Source of the DNA: Cordia subcordata
Taxonomy: Eukaryota > Streptophyta > Magnoliopsida > Boraginales > Cordiaceae
NCBI GenBank assembly: GCA_028554755.1
Contig: JAPTOF010000003.1
Location: 4,072,501 to 4,136,500 of the forward strand
Direction: 5' to 3'
DNA length: 64,000 nt
Part shown: positions 12,261-25,090 of the stretch, piece after piece
How positions within the stretch are numbered: position 1 is the stretch's first letter
Layout: every line of letters starts with the position of its first letter
Program-made: the position numbers and the translations under genes
The notes under the pieces: model-generated
Told to the model about the DNA's origin: nothing
Seen by the model: the letters and a program-made list of their open reading frames with translations, nothing else
The model's database searches: none

Positions 12261-15200
12261 TTGCATACTTAGATTCAATTTATCATAAATTTAAAGATTC
12301 GTTGACTAAAATAAAAATATGTGAAGGTTCGTCAAAATTAGACAATAGTAACCAATGGTCACCTGGCTGCTAGAATAGTAAAAGAACGCACTTGGAGCGC
12401 GTGAGACAAAGCTTCAACGCATGCGGACAACCCGCCCAAAGTCAAGATTTTTGGTGGTAGACAAAAGTAATTTGAGTGGCCCGGGGGAGATCAAGTTGCA
12501 GTGGTGAGGGAGACTACTTTGCTGCTCAATGGCTTCTAGCATAGTCCGCAAGTCCCACCAGGCCACCACCTTCTGCACAAATATTATTAAAAAGGAGGTT
12601 AAAAGATAGATGGAAAGAGAAATTTTCCTTTAACTTGCCCCTAATAGTTATCTCCACTCCCAAGATATTTATGGTACTTTTGCTTTATTTTTATTGTATT
12701 AAGGCTTAAATTTCAAGACACGATGATATGCAAATTATATAAAATTAGTTTTTTATCCCATCCTATATATACATATATATATATGTAGTATTTCAATAAT
12801 TTTAAAAAAAGATTATTTTTTATTTATAAATAGTAAACTTTAATAATAATTATAAATTAAAAAAGTAAAGAAATTATAACCGGTGTTAGAATGGAGTAAT
12901 AGTATAAATGGAAAAGGACAAAAATTGAGAAAGGAAAGAATCTGTAATTGGCACAAAAAACCATAGAGACGCAACAAGAAGGGAATTAAATTGGGGCTAA
13001 AATTTTAAGCCATTGATTAGAATTAATCCAACGGATGGTAACATTAAAATGTGGCGTAATTTAAAAATAGCAAAAATGAGGGTTTAAATTTTAAGATGAT
13101 GTATTCAAATTATGTAAAATTTGAGTGAGTTATGACGTAAGGCCGATCAAAAATAGTCTCAATTGAAAATTGCATCTTGACTTTTTGTATGTACAGTTAT
13201 CCTATATCTTAGTTACATTGTTTAATTGTAAATATGATGTTAAATTGTTTTTGCAAGAGAGAAAGGAATTGCAGGGTTCCAGCATGCTGAAAGACGTAGA
13301 ACCAAGGAACAACTTTTTGACACTATTGCTTTTGAATGTAGGACTCAGATTTACTAGTGGTAGGAAGTACAGGAATGCGCAGCAGCTAGAGACTACTGCC
13401 TAGGGTTAATTTTTAAGCTTTATTTATTTGCTTAGATTGTGTTTGCTATGCATGAATTATATGTAATGTAATTGAGTAGTCATTTCAATTTCTTAATTTA
13501 TTTCTATGTTTGGTGCAATCAAATTTCAGAAAATGGTCGATGAGCCTTTTTTTTTGTTTGTGTATTTTGTGTTTGCGATGGAATAATGGTTATTTTGACC
13601 TCTTTTGGCCAATCAAAACTTAGGCCTGAGAAAGTGTTAAGTATTTACAGAACATTATTATATATTATTCTGTTAGTTTTCTATATATAACAAAACTTTA
13701 ACCAAATTTATATATAATAATTTTGAATTTTTGATATTCAATTCATAAACTTTAATCATATAAAAAAGGAATGATGAAACAAAAAGGTGAAGTAAAATAT
13801 TATTCATTCTTACATCTCTTCTAAAACTCTCATTTCTCAGTACGCCAAAGGAACAATAATTCACATGCATGCAAACGTGAGCCTATATTCATCTCATTTG
13901 TTAACTAGTTTATCACCTTTTATTGAATACACAAGAAGTAGATATCGATGTTTACTAGGTTATGTTGATTGACTAGCAAACTATGGTATTTGACTGACTT
14001 TTGATCTCTTAGTGTAATTAATGGTATTTTGGCTTCTTTTTTAGAATTCTTGAAGAAAAACTTAAGAAGTATCATTTCTATTAGGAGTATTTTAGTATAA
14101 TTGGCCTAGTTCTTCTTGGTAGCAAAAAGAAAAAAAAATTACTCTAATTTTGAAGCAAAAAAGGAAAGAAAAATAATCTCACTAGTGTATAGACACCACA
14201 CAAAAGATAACATAGAATAATACACATTAGCAAAATTTACCAGATTTTTTACAGATTTAGATCCTTACTTTCTTTTTTATTTTTTCTCAGCACCAACATG
14301 TTATGACAGGGATTTAATATTGATAAAGTGATGATTCAATAATCTAATGTTCACACTTAACAAGATTTGTACTGTCTAAACATCTATGACAGAAATTTAA
14401 CAGATATAAAATGATAATTCGATCATCTAATTTTCACATCTAACAATCCAAATTATGATGAAATCATTTAAATTTCTACATCTAGAGGTCCAATGACTTA
14501 TCATTTCATCGCCGTTAATCACCCAGCAATTTTTACCTAACGTGCAACTTGATCGCCAACGTAATTTCAACATATTAATCTATTTGATGCAGGACTATTT
14601 GGATATATATATATATTAATCTACACATATGATATACATATAATTGACCGACTATGATGAATAATATTATAAAGAAATTAATGTTTTGAATTTTATATTT
14701 TCGGTGGGACCAGTTGGGCCATCGGCAATAAGCGTGTCGTTTGACCAAATGTAGACTTGTGTGTGAGCTTTTAGCCGTAGGTGTATAGCTAGTGTAATTA
14801 ATAGTCAGATGATGCTACAAAATCCTATTGATTAGGTCAACAAAAACCCAAACATTTATTCCAAGATTTTCCTTATTCTCATCATGAAAGAATGAGATAA
14901 TAACTAAAGTATCAGTGGTTTTGGAGACTTAATTTAATTTAATTAGTGCGCCTGACTTGCAGAACCTATGTGTTTAATTTTTCATTAAAAAATGTCAACT
15001 AAAAGGCGTTTTAAAGTAGTCATCTGAATATTGTGTTTGTTATATATATTTTTCCAAAGGATAGATGTCTTATTTGGTCTTTATTTTTGGCTTTTTTGAC
15101 AATAAAATTTTTTTCTTTAAAATGCGACGATTCAATCTCTAATCTTTTCAACATGTGATGCCGTTAGTTCCAAACTCAAAAAAGTCAAGAAAATAATAAA

Positions 15201-16453
15201 GTTAGGAACTAATATTATCACAAATTATCAAGAAGAGACAAACAACATCATAAATATTGAAGATAAGGGATTAATGTAATCACAAATTACAAAGATAAAC
15301 AACTAAAACTTTTTTTTTTTTATGTTTTTTGAACTTGGGACTAAAGGTGTCACTAATTACAAAAATAAGGGATTAAATTGTCACGTTTTAAAGATAAAGA
15401 ATTTAATTATAAAAAAGTCAAAAATAAAAAAAGTAAGGAATTAAATGAGTTATTTACTTTTTTTAAAATTTTAAATCTAAAAAGTATATACAAAAAAGCA
15501 CATAACAAACATAACAGAAGTAAATAAAAGTTATAATCCCAATAAGACATAATATAGAGAACCGACCTTGTTTGTAAAACTATTGTGTAAAATAAAAACC
15601 TAAACAAGTCATGAAAAACTTTTGTTTCAATGGAAAAAGAATTCTAAGATGTATTAATTGAGTGACTATTTGTAAGAGCTCATTTGTCATGTTATGATTT
15701 ACACGTTGTCCATTTGATGTACGCAATACCTTGTAAAAATGAGTTGTTAAACATCTGGTTAAAAGAGTTCCCCCCTTTCTAATTCTATGCAGGTATTTTT
15801 CCTTTAAAATATTTTACATTTTTTAAAAATATCACTACAAAAGAGAAGGAACGTTGAGATTAAAAGAGAGTACTTATTCCAAATACTTATAAGTATTTTT
15901 ATTAAATGTTAATAAAATATAATTTTTTTATTATGCGCACTTATATATAAATACTCCAAATAAGTATAGCGGAACAAGCCATAAAGCCTATTCTTATTTG
16001 TTTTCGTCTTTTAGAGTCCTAAAAGAATTAATGGCCGACTTAGGGAAAAAAATAATGGGTGCAAATTTATAGTTTTTAGGCGAACACACAACTGCAAGTT
16101 GGTTGTATTATTAATTCTTTCTCTGTCGTATTCCTCCAAATTGAAGTTTGTACTTAGCATGATTATGTGGAATAATTCATATTGCGACAACACGACAACC
16201 TAACTCATTTTCTCATTTTTTAAGTGTTGTGTAGCCCGTTCAATCATGGAAATCCCGAAGGTTTTTCTTTTCTTTTTTTTTTTTAATTTGTTTATCTCGA
16301 GGTATTGCTTATGCTCAGATTTAAAAAGTAAAAACATTCACGTCTTTACCACTCACGTCTTTACATCTTCCTCTTTTTTTTTTTTTTCCTAAGTGACATG
16401 TCTTTTTTCCTTTTTAGAATGTTATTAAATGACCGTTATGCCCCAAGGTAAAA

Positions 16454-16456
<3 letters not shown>

Positions 16457-16489
<33 letters not shown>
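16457..16489. repeat. AT dinucleotide microsatellite
   Basis: An uninterrupted run of about 16 AT units. Similar but shorter AT runs occur near 9690, 16960, 28300 and 28515. Confidence 0.9.
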
Positions 16490-16490
<1 letters not shown>

Positions 16491-16704
16491 CTATGCAAAA
16501 GAACGTATTTCATTAAGATTACGAATTTACAAAATTACAACATTGCTTAACAAGCCATCATACGAGTCTTGCCTCATCTATGCCCCAAGCACCCAAAATA
16601 GCAGACTAAAGAATATTCTTCTTAGGCTTCTTACACATATACATTTTATTTTTATAAATTTATTCAAATTAGACCCATCGTTTCACTCCTTTGTTTTTCT
16701 CTTT

Positions 16705-16885
16705 TTTAAGATAAGGACTAACTTGAATAAGTTTGTGAAGCATTAAGAAATAATATGAGTACATTAAAATAATAGGAACTAATTTGACTATGTTTGAAAC
16801 TATTAAGCATTAATATGACAATTTTGAAATATTGAGAACTAAATTAAAATCAAGTCACACTATTAAGGACCGATGACACAATTTT
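16705..16885. repeat. Short array of the GGACTAATTTGAATA-type unit
   Basis: About four imperfect units of 35-45 bp, each with a core such as AACTAATTTGACTATG followed by an AT-rich spacer. The same unit is iterated inside the Helitron-like element at 3060-4125 and in the inverted array at 37755-38240. Confidence 0.45.
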
Positions 16886-18671
16886 GCCAAGAAATTACAT
16901 GGTACGCCTCTAATATCAAGTCTTTTCTTATAGTACTATGGGAGAGAAATTTCAACCATATATATATATATATATAATATCATTTCTATTCATGAAATTC
17001 ATATCTAAATATATTTTTTCAAAATGCTTTTTCTTTTCCCATTAATCATTTTTTTGAAATTTGAATTTCATAAATAGTTGAAATGATATTATATGTGTGT
17101 GTGAGAGAGAGAGAGAGAGATTGAGATTCCTCTTTTATATCACTATGAGAAAAAGTTGAAATGAGAAGATTGACCAGTACACAAGTAATTCACCTCAATG
17201 CATACTTTTGATTTATAGGTCTACACTTTCATGATTTCTTTCCGTTGCGAGAGGCTATGGTAACGAGCTTGTTGGCATATAATAATTTTTTCATTTTGCT
17301 GGGACAGGGGATAATTTTTGGTAACGAAACACTAGCATATAGTATCTTGAAATCCCAAATTCAATCTACCGTGCAAATTATAGTAAGTGATCATTTGCTG
17401 AATGCTAAAGAAATTTTCTTACAATATGGGATTTCACAATCAATGAAATATAGATATTGCATACCACTGGCACTCTAGATGGTGCCTTCCCTGCTTGGCT
17501 TTGTACCATTGTATCTTACCTATTCATGTCAATTGTAGATACTATTTGATTTGAGACGAAAATTTTAATGCTAAAATTTTTCTGCTCAACAAAGCTAAAA
17601 ACTTTAATTTGTGCTACTCATCAGTCACTTTCTGTCCTTTACCATGACTTGATTGTCACAGGCAAAGGTTGAAGCTGGTAACGAGTTTTGCCTTTGCGTG
17701 CCGTATTGTACGTTCTGATCAAACCTCGCAATTGAATGCATGAATTGCACGAGAAGACTGCATTCCTTGCCATGGTTGCCATGGTCCTGAAAGACCATCG
17801 ATCTAGTGCGTGTTTCTCACCTTGTATGCAAAAGGTTTTGAAATCAATTTTATGCAATATGACTTAAAGCTTCAAAAAAGAAAAGACTGTCTTATCATAT
17901 ATTCATGAACTTGTTTATTTTTATGGTTGATAAATTTGTAAATTTCATCTATAGGAAAAGGGAAATTTCTCAGAAACGAAAAGCCAAAAAGTGTATTATG
18001 TAAATTAGCTACATTGTTGTCGTTCCAAACTACATCCTTGATATGAGGTCTTAGGAAATAGCATAACCTCACCTTCTTCCCGGAAGATATCAGTTAAGGA
18101 CCACAGGTGCTGAGCAAAAGAAAAAAGAAAAAGGAGGACCACAGGGGCATTTTTTTATCCCAGATTAATATATTCTTTTCTTTTTTGTTTTAATTTATAT
18201 AAATTACAAGAACATAATAGTTTACTAATTATACATTAAACTCAAGACACTGTAATAATTCGATATCTATAGTTTTATAAAAATATAACGGAAAACTTCC
18301 AATAAAGTGATGTACATATTAATTTAGTCTCCGAGCCTCAAAGTATTATATCCAATGGGACAGTAAAGACAAAGAATCAATCTTGAAAAACTAACTTTCC
18401 TCCTTGCCAATAAGCAACTTGAGACAAAAATTAATTAGTATAACCCACTAACAGATTCCCATTTTGGAAGTGTTTTACTTTTAATAATCTTAATGTCAAA
18501 CCTTTATCCAGCTTGAAGGAAACTTTAATTTTTGGGTGGAATATGAACCAGGAACTGGGCTGTAAAGTATGGATAAAACGTGACAGAATTTCAACTATTC
18601 TTTAGTATTAGCCGGGTGCAGTATATGCTTCACTTGTAAGATTTTTGAATTATCTCGTTATATTATAACAT

Positions 18672-18676
<5 letters not shown>

Positions 18677-18722
<46 letters not shown>
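18677..18722. repeat. AAT trinucleotide microsatellite
   Basis: A run of about 15 uninterrupted AAT units. Confidence 0.9.
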
Positions 18723-18978
18723 TAATTTTACGAGAAGATTCCTTCTCTACAGTGATGATTGGTGAGTAACTTGTAGGTGGGATGTCTTACTGGAAAGGCT
18801 CATGGGACAGTATGCTGACAACCTTAAAATGCTATTATTGGAAAGGGGATAATGAAATGCATAAAAGAAAGGCCTGACGGCTGATAAGGATCATGGATTT
18901 TATTTTAAAATTAATTGCTATGAAAAAGAGTGATACAAAATTTTATATGATGAATTAAAAACTTCTAATTTTATCATA

Positions 18979-19535
18979 GAGTAAATGGTATATTACTCCC
19001 TGTAATTTGGCATAAATGCACAATACCCCCTAAGGTCTCAAAACTATTTGATTACCGCCTCGAACTTTTTAAACGTGTGCTCACTGCCCCTCATCGTCTG
19101 TTTTTGGTTAGTTTTAACGGGAATTGAATTTTATGTACATGTGTGGCGTTTTTCATTGCATCATATATAAAAAAACTAAATATTTTGGACCATTTAAACT
19201 CTTACACTTTTTATAAAAATGTTTAACTCATTCATTCCCTGAAAACTCAAGGGGATAATTTTGAGACTTCAGGGGGGTATTGCACGCTTATGCCAGACTA
19301 CAGGAGGGTAATATGCCATTTACTCTATATATTATGCAATGAAAAACGCAAACACAAGCGCAACACACGCGCTTAGACTCCAACTTCCGTCAAAACTAAC
19401 CAAAAATAGACCGCGGGGGGGGGGGGTAATTTGCACACATTTAAAAAGTTCGAGGGGATAATTAGATAGTTTTGAGACTTCAAGGGAGTATTTTGCATTT
19501 ATGCCAGACTACAGGGGGTAATATGTCATTTACTC
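18979..19535. mobile_element. MULE-type foldback element with 9-bp target duplication
   Basis: The element starts GAGTAAATG and ends CATTTACTC, with extended inverted similarity covering a block with GGCATAAATGCA and AATACCCCCT words. The flanks are TTTATCATA (18970-18978) and TTTATCACA (19536-19544), a 9-bp target duplication with one mismatch. A second inward-facing copy of the right end occurs at about 19230-19327, so the right arm is duplicated. The interior is non-coding. A related flank near 20871 has TTTATCACA followed by the same downstream sequence and no insertion, an empty site. A 9-bp duplication with long inverted ends indicates a non-autonomous Mutator-like element. Confidence 0.75.
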
Positions 19536-20035
19536 TTTATCACATGAACAGAATGTATATTTCACCATCATCTTATATGTGATGCGAAAAGAAATGAAAA
19601 ATGAGAGACTAATGGACATGATAATCATTTGCATGACAATAGGGTGTGACAACAGATGAGTCACACGTGAACGATACTAGACCAACTTTGATATGAATAT
19701 ATGCGATGAATTTGACTAGATTAAGAGTCCGGTTTTAAAAATAACCTAACATCTTGTATGACGAACTAAAAATTTATAATTTTCTTTTGTGATTTGAATG
19801 ATTTTTTTTTTGTGGCAATTAAATGAATGTATGTTTCAATAATCAAATATATCTAAGCATGAGTGCCATTTGTTGTCCAATAGATATATTCGAGTAATTA
19901 TTTGGATCCATTAAAGCTTTGATATGTGGTGTGTGTTGATTACAGCACTTGGCACTCCAAAATGGCTCTCCTTCACTTGGACAGCAGCCAAAGCACCAAA
20001 AACAAAAACACACGGCTTCTCTACCTTCTACAAGG
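19536..20035. repeat. Segmental duplication, copy 1
   Basis: About 500 bp matching 20862-21377 at roughly 80-85% by eye. Shared landmarks are GGACATGATAATCA, GATACTAGACCAAC (copy 2 AATACTAGACCAAC), GGATCCATTAAAGCTTTGA, CTTGGCACTCCAAAATGGCT and AGCCAAAGCACCAAAAACAA. The minus strand carries an open frame of 127 codons (20226-19843) whose C-terminal half is rich in Cys and Trp. Copy 2 does not keep that frame, so it is not called a gene. Confidence 0.7.
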
Positions 20036-20861
20036 TTAGATGAGTAGATTAGTTGAAAAAGGTTCGATTCCAAGGAAGAGTTACAAGAAAAGAGTCCATG
20101 TAAGTAAACAATCAGAGTCTTGGCGTGCCTGATGGGAGTGCTATTGCTGGAGGGAAGACCATATTCAAGATGCTTAGTGTTGAGGGAGGATGTGAACAGC
20201 CTTGAAAGATTGAGGTTAGATGGCATAGAGAGGGATATTGGTGATGATTCTGTGAACCTACTAGGATGTGTTAGTAGCCGTGTTGTGAAGGGTGCTATTG
20301 AGTGAGGGCCGCAAAATGAAGACTATGAAGAGGTTTTAGTTGTGGCAAAAAAGTTTCAAACTTTTCTCTAATGGAGGAATTTATTGAGTTATGGCTCAAA
20401 GTTCAAACACATATAAATCAAGAAACAAGTAGAAGAAGGTAATTAAGAGTGTTATCTAATTCTAGACTTACCTAAATTAGTTCAAAAGAAATCTCTTGTC
20501 TTGGAGATCAAGGATTTCTTTCTTATAAAAAAAAGATTTTCTCGCTTGTAGTGGTGTGCCTTATGGGGAGATAACTTATGAGTAAGAGAGAGTTTTGCGT
20601 GCTTTTGCTTGAAAAGACCACATGGGGTGGGTTTAGATGTTGTCAATTCATAATGTTCTTTTGTGAGGGAGGGTTTTTCTTGAGTTTTGCCCGCTCAAAA
20701 CTGTAAGTTATTATTGTTGAATACTTGAATTTATCCACAGGGGGATTGTAGCCGTAAGTTGAGGGTCGAACCACATTAAAATATCGCATGTTTTTTATAT
20801 GTGTTTTCTAATGTGCCTTGATGTATGTGTATGTGTCCTCGAATTTTCCAACAAAAGGCTT

Positions 20862-21377
20862 TTAATTTTATCACATGAAAAGAATGTATATCTAAGCTTC
20901 GTATTATATGTGACCCGACAAGAAACCAAAAATGCCACAATGGACATGATAATCACTTACACGACAATGGGGCATGACAGCAAAATGAGTCACACATAGA
21001 CAATACTAGACCAACTCTTTATGAACATATATGATAAATTCGTCTGAATTAATGGTCCATCTTTAATACCATACTAAAAATTATGAATTTTAATTTTAAA
21101 ATTAATTGGCACACACAAAATCAATTGAACTAAAAAATCTTTTCTACTTGGGAAGTATGTAATATTTCAACAATCAAATGCATGCATCTAGGCACGAGTG
21201 CCATTTGTCATCCAATAACATATATTCGAGTAATTACTTTTGGATCCATTAAAGCTTTGAGCAGTGGTGCGTGTTGATTACAACACTTGGCACTCCAAAA
21301 TGGCTCTCTGCTTCACTTTGGACAGTAGCCAAAGCACCAAAAACAAAAACACGCGGCATCTTTACATTCTATAAGGT
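20862..21377. repeat. Segmental duplication, copy 2
   Basis: The second copy of the block at 19536-20035, about 1.3 kb downstream in the same orientation. Its left edge, TTTTATCACATGAA, corresponds to the right flank of the foldback element beside copy 1 but has no insertion. The stretch between the copies (20036-20861) holds no recognisable gene. Confidence 0.7.
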
Positions 21378-21698
21378 GAGTGTGGTAGACTCAACGACTA
21401 ACTTTGCAACTTCAATGTTATGAATCCAAGAAAACGATTTGAAGAAATTTAAAACGTTGAAAAATACAGTTTCTCCATTACGTTCCTCCACTTTTTTTTT
21501 GTTCTCGAACGCATGGGACAAATAATTTTTTATGTCCTATCCATTTACTATCTCTTCTCTTGGGGAAAAAAATATAATACACCCATTCATATATAATTGC
21601 CCACTTTAATGTCACACATTTTATGATATCCAATATTGGTGTGAGATATAAAGTATCAAGTTATTTGTATATATCATTGTTAATATTCTACATCCATT

Positions 21699-21996
21699 CA
21701 CTACAAGAAATTATGGAACAGGCATCAATCTTTTGGCTATTAATTTGCGGCAATTTTGAAGTGTTGTTTATGTATAGACGGTGGTTTCCACAACTGTTGC
21801 CTGTACAATCATTGCATAGGTAGTGATCCATGTCAAATTAAAAAAAAAATTATGCTTCACCCAAGGTGACTCAGAAAGCGACAGTCTTTATAAAACTGCC
21901 AGCTATATGCATTGTTTTACAAAAGCCGCCACCTATGTTCTTACTTTTCGAAAATTACAATCAAAACTGCCTCTTATACTCAATTTTTTTATAGTG
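21699..21996. mobile_element. Non-autonomous CACTA-type element, 298 bp
   Basis: It begins CACTACAAGAAATT, ends AATTTTTTTATAGTG, and is flanked by the 3-bp direct repeat ATT (21696-21698 and 21997-21999). CACTA termini with a 3-bp target duplication define the CACTA (En/Spm) superfamily. The interior has GCGGC/GCCGCC words typical of subterminal repeats and no coding capacity. An element of nearly the same length with the same right end lies at 32728-33026. Confidence 0.72.
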
Positions 21997-21999
21997 ATT

Positions 22000-22581
22000 T
22001 TATGAAAAAAAAAGTAATGTTTTGATTTCATTAAGATAAACTACCATTAAATCTCATTTACAAGGTGAAGGATTCGGAAAAGGAAAAATCAAATTAATCA
22101 TTTGGCACCTTGCCATGATGGTCGACTTTGTGGCATTTTCAAGTATTGGAGATGGTTATAATTAAGATGATTGAAAAAGATGGAGATGCTCAGATAGATA
22201 TGAAAACAATCAAAAAATGAAAATGAATAAAAACGGCTGGAGTGGAGGGTCGAATAATGCGTTCCTTTGTCTTCTCTTGACAAATAGTAAATGAAAATTG
22301 GAAGTGCTTTTGCAAATGGGACCTCCATGTTCCCATTGCATGGTCCAAAAGTTCATGTATGATTTCAGATTTTGCGAATGCAGACAAATAGATGATGGAG
22401 AAACAGAAAAAGAAGTGTGGAGTTTTACGAGAGTGGCATCTAACAAGCGTGTGATGCTGACAAATCAGAGTGACTAATAATTTATTATGACCAAAGTAGT
22501 GCGAAAACTCACTTTAATTTGTAAGTGTTAGGAAAATGAAGTAAGGGCTCACGTGGTTTATATCTCGAGTTAAATGTTTTT
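22000..22581. other. Intergenic stretch
   Basis: Three overlapping minus-strand open frames (22098-22446) have no recognisable domain and no supporting gene structure. No gene is called. Confidence 0.45.
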
Positions 22582-23104
22582 GGGTAAATTGTTAATTATG
22601 TTCCTATGGTTCATCAAAAGATCGAATTTCACTGCAGTTTAATTTTTTTTTTATAATCCTTTTATAGTTTATAAAGGTGTATCAGATCTTACACCATTAA
22701 AAAATTCATTGTCTTTACCATAATCGTGTTGTACTTGCCCGAATTGTATTTTTGAGAATTTTTTCTTTCTAGATTAATTCTTATTAGTTCAAAATTGCAT
22801 GTTGAGAATTTTTTGGTAGAAAGGAAAGGGTAGTTTTTAACCAATAAAAATTAATTTAGACAAATTTTTTTTTCATAACATGCAATTTTGGCCCATGCAA
22901 TACAATTATGATTAAAGATAATCGGTTTTTAATAATAGGGGGTTTGGTGTACTTTTAATGAACCATACGAGATTATAAGTGACTTTTCAAACCACATGGA
23001 GAGGGCGGGGGTTTGGGGGGGGGAGGGGCAGGGTTGATGCCCTTTTGGGGGGGATGGTTGATGCGCTTTTGATAAATCACATAGAGCTCTGTAGTAATTT
23101 ATCC
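22582..23104. mobile_element. Foldback element with G-rich right arm
   Basis: The left end (GGGTAAATTGTTAATTATGT) matches the reverse complement of the right end (GGATAAATTACTACAGAG), and both continue into CATCAAAAG-type words. The centre is shared with the partial copy at 9800-10150, and the arms resemble those of 58529-59492. The right arm holds a run of G tracts at 23001-23033. No target duplication is apparent. Confidence 0.5.
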
Positions 23105-23129
23105 TTTTCTATTCTATTATTGTTTTAGG

Positions 23130-23415
23130 CTAAAGATAAGTAAATAGTGACCAAAACATTGATTTCTATTCCTTCATCATTTAGATACGGAAAATTCAAT
23201 CTCTAATTAACGACCAAAGGATTTGTCTCTAATCCGACTATATTTAGCGACGAATTTTTCTTGCTAAATAGAGGTGGATTAGAAGTGAAAAGAGTTTATT
23301 GACAAACTTTATTTGAAGATGAACACTTTGGAGATGTATTTTTTTGTCTCTAATCTGTCTCTAAATGAGATTTAGTGATGCATTAGTGGTAGATTTCTCT
23401 AATTTTCTAATAGTG
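23130..23415. mobile_element. Possible CACTA-type remnant
   Basis: The right end reads TTTTCTAATAGTG, the mirror of a CACTA terminus, and the body has repeated TCTCTAATC and TTTAGCGACGAA words typical of short CACTA-type elements. No matching CACTA left end was found, so the call is weak. Confidence 0.35.
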
Positions 23416-24699
23416 CATTTTGCTATATAGCATAATTTGTAACCTTAGGGTCGATCGGACGCGGTGTTGCATAAAGTGAATTTTTCATCATCAGAAAAAG
23501 CGAAAGAGCAAGTTAATATGAAAACTCCGTTTGTGGGGCCGTTTGGTTAATTGGTATCCAGCTTTGAGATCAGAAGTTGAACTTTGGCAATGTCAAACTC
23601 AAAGGATAAAAATAGTACTTGCAAAGGGTTTCCAGTACATGGTTGAGAATTATTCTCATCTAATGTGACAATTACAACAGCACAAAAGGTCCCAATTCAT
23701 GTGCTCTACGTAAATGGCAAGAAAAGTTACCTGGGCTAGTTCCAGGAATGCACAATTGCACAATACAAAAGTGAACTTTAGGAATAAAGACTTCCAACTT
23801 TTTTTAATCACCGGATCCATTTTTAGCATTATGGTCGAAGAACATCATTCTTTAATTTGCATTATTTTATTTGAGTAAGTAATGCATTCTCTTGTAGTTT
23901 ACTATAAATGACATTACTTTTATGTAAGGACGGAGCTACCTTGTAGTTTAGACCCCCTTCCCCCCCTCCCAAGTTTTTTTTTTTTTTTTTCCTTTTGTGC
24001 TTATGAAGTGATTATTTATCTAAATAAATAACTTATATTGCCCCCCCCCCCCCCATATTTTGAGGAAAGAACTCGGAAATAGTAATTTTGTTTAGATAAA
24101 AAGCTTAATTTAAAATTTAATTTCATAAATGGTATTTTTTTAAAAAAAAATTGATATCTTTACAATTACAATTAACCTTTTGTATTATATTTTTTGCATT
24201 TTTATTTCACAAAAGTCAGAAGTGTTATGTAGATTTCATCTATATCATCTTGTTGCTAAGATAGTTTTCAAGACTTGAAAGGCTTAGAGGGTATTTGCAG
24301 GCAGTAATGGAAACATCTTGGCACTTGATAGGTTCATTTTCTTTAAGTGTTTCAACACTTTTGTACAGATTTTTGAGGAGTTTTATGAGGTTTAAGAATG
24401 TTTATGGTTTGATTTCTTTTCTAGAGTATTTCATTGTATTTATTTCTTAATTCATGTAGGAGTTCTATGATAGTCAATGTATGTTAATAATGTTTATTTA
24501 TATTTGGCCCCTCTCAATATTTCATCCTTGGTCTGTCCCTCCCCTTTTGTGGTCCCTGAAAAAGCACGGAACCGCTCTAGGTCAAATGTGTAGCACACGA
24601 GTTACAGAAGGGTTCTGTGCCTATTTTGGAACTATAAAGGTAACATTGGCAAATCAAAGAAGAGGTCACATGTCCCTTTTATTCATGTACGAGTCATAT
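23416..24699. other. Intergenic DNA with homopolymer tracts
   Basis: No gene is seen. The stretch holds a poly-T tract near 23974-23990 and a 14-base C run near 24041-24054. A block beginning GGACGGAGCTACC (about 23929) has a counterpart at about 34216 in an intron of the acyltransferase gene, so it is probably part of a dispersed repeat. Confidence 0.5.
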
Positions 24700-25090
24700 T
24701 CCTATTTAAATATTATTCTTCCCACATAAAAAATTCATTAAATCTGTGACCACTTTATAAGGTCATTGGCCACTCCTCAATTGATCAATTGTTTTTAAGA
24801 TAGAATCCAATAATTTTTAACATGGTATTAGAGCTAAGCCCGTGTGCTCCACCAATATCATATTAGAGTTGGGCTTGTGGTCCAATTATATTAAACCATG
24901 TTTGGCCCTTTCATTCACGTGTGAATCCTTTGGTCTCCTCATGTTGACCAGTTACACGTGTGACTCTTTTATCATCGTGTGAGTCCTTTGGCCTTCTCAT
25001 GTTGACCAACTCTTTCATCAACGTGTGAGTCCTTTGGTTTTCTCACATTGACCAATTATTTTTGTGATAGAATTTCAATAATTCTTAACA
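24700..25090 (+). mobile_element. Decayed TRIM-like retroelement
   Basis: A primer-binding-site-like TGGTATTAGAGC (24823-24834) matches the initiator tRNA-Met complement with one change. The 40-50 bases before it, ending in TTTTTAACA, match the 25045-25090 stretch ending in ATTCTTAACA, as expected for the ends of two LTRs. Between them are three degenerate units of about 50 bp built on GTGTGAGTCCTTTGG and CTCATGTTGACCA. No gag or pol sequence is present. The outer LTR borders are not clear, so the start is approximate. It is related to the TRIM at 60452-60894. Confidence 0.5.

Larger units (their letters stand above)
10151..18969. other. Gene-free AT-rich intergenic region
   Basis: No reading frame here resembles a known protein. 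Two islands of more balanced composition, about 12350-12580 and 17630-17860, were translated by eye without recognition; they could be remnants of genes or transposons. Short open frames at 13170-13403, 15407-15607 and 17245-17478 look like chance. Confidence 0.5.

Noticed and set aside
20061..20071. GGTTCGATTCC, a perfect tRNA B box
   Set aside because: No A box at a suitable distance and no cloverleaf could be built around it, so no tRNA or SINE is called.
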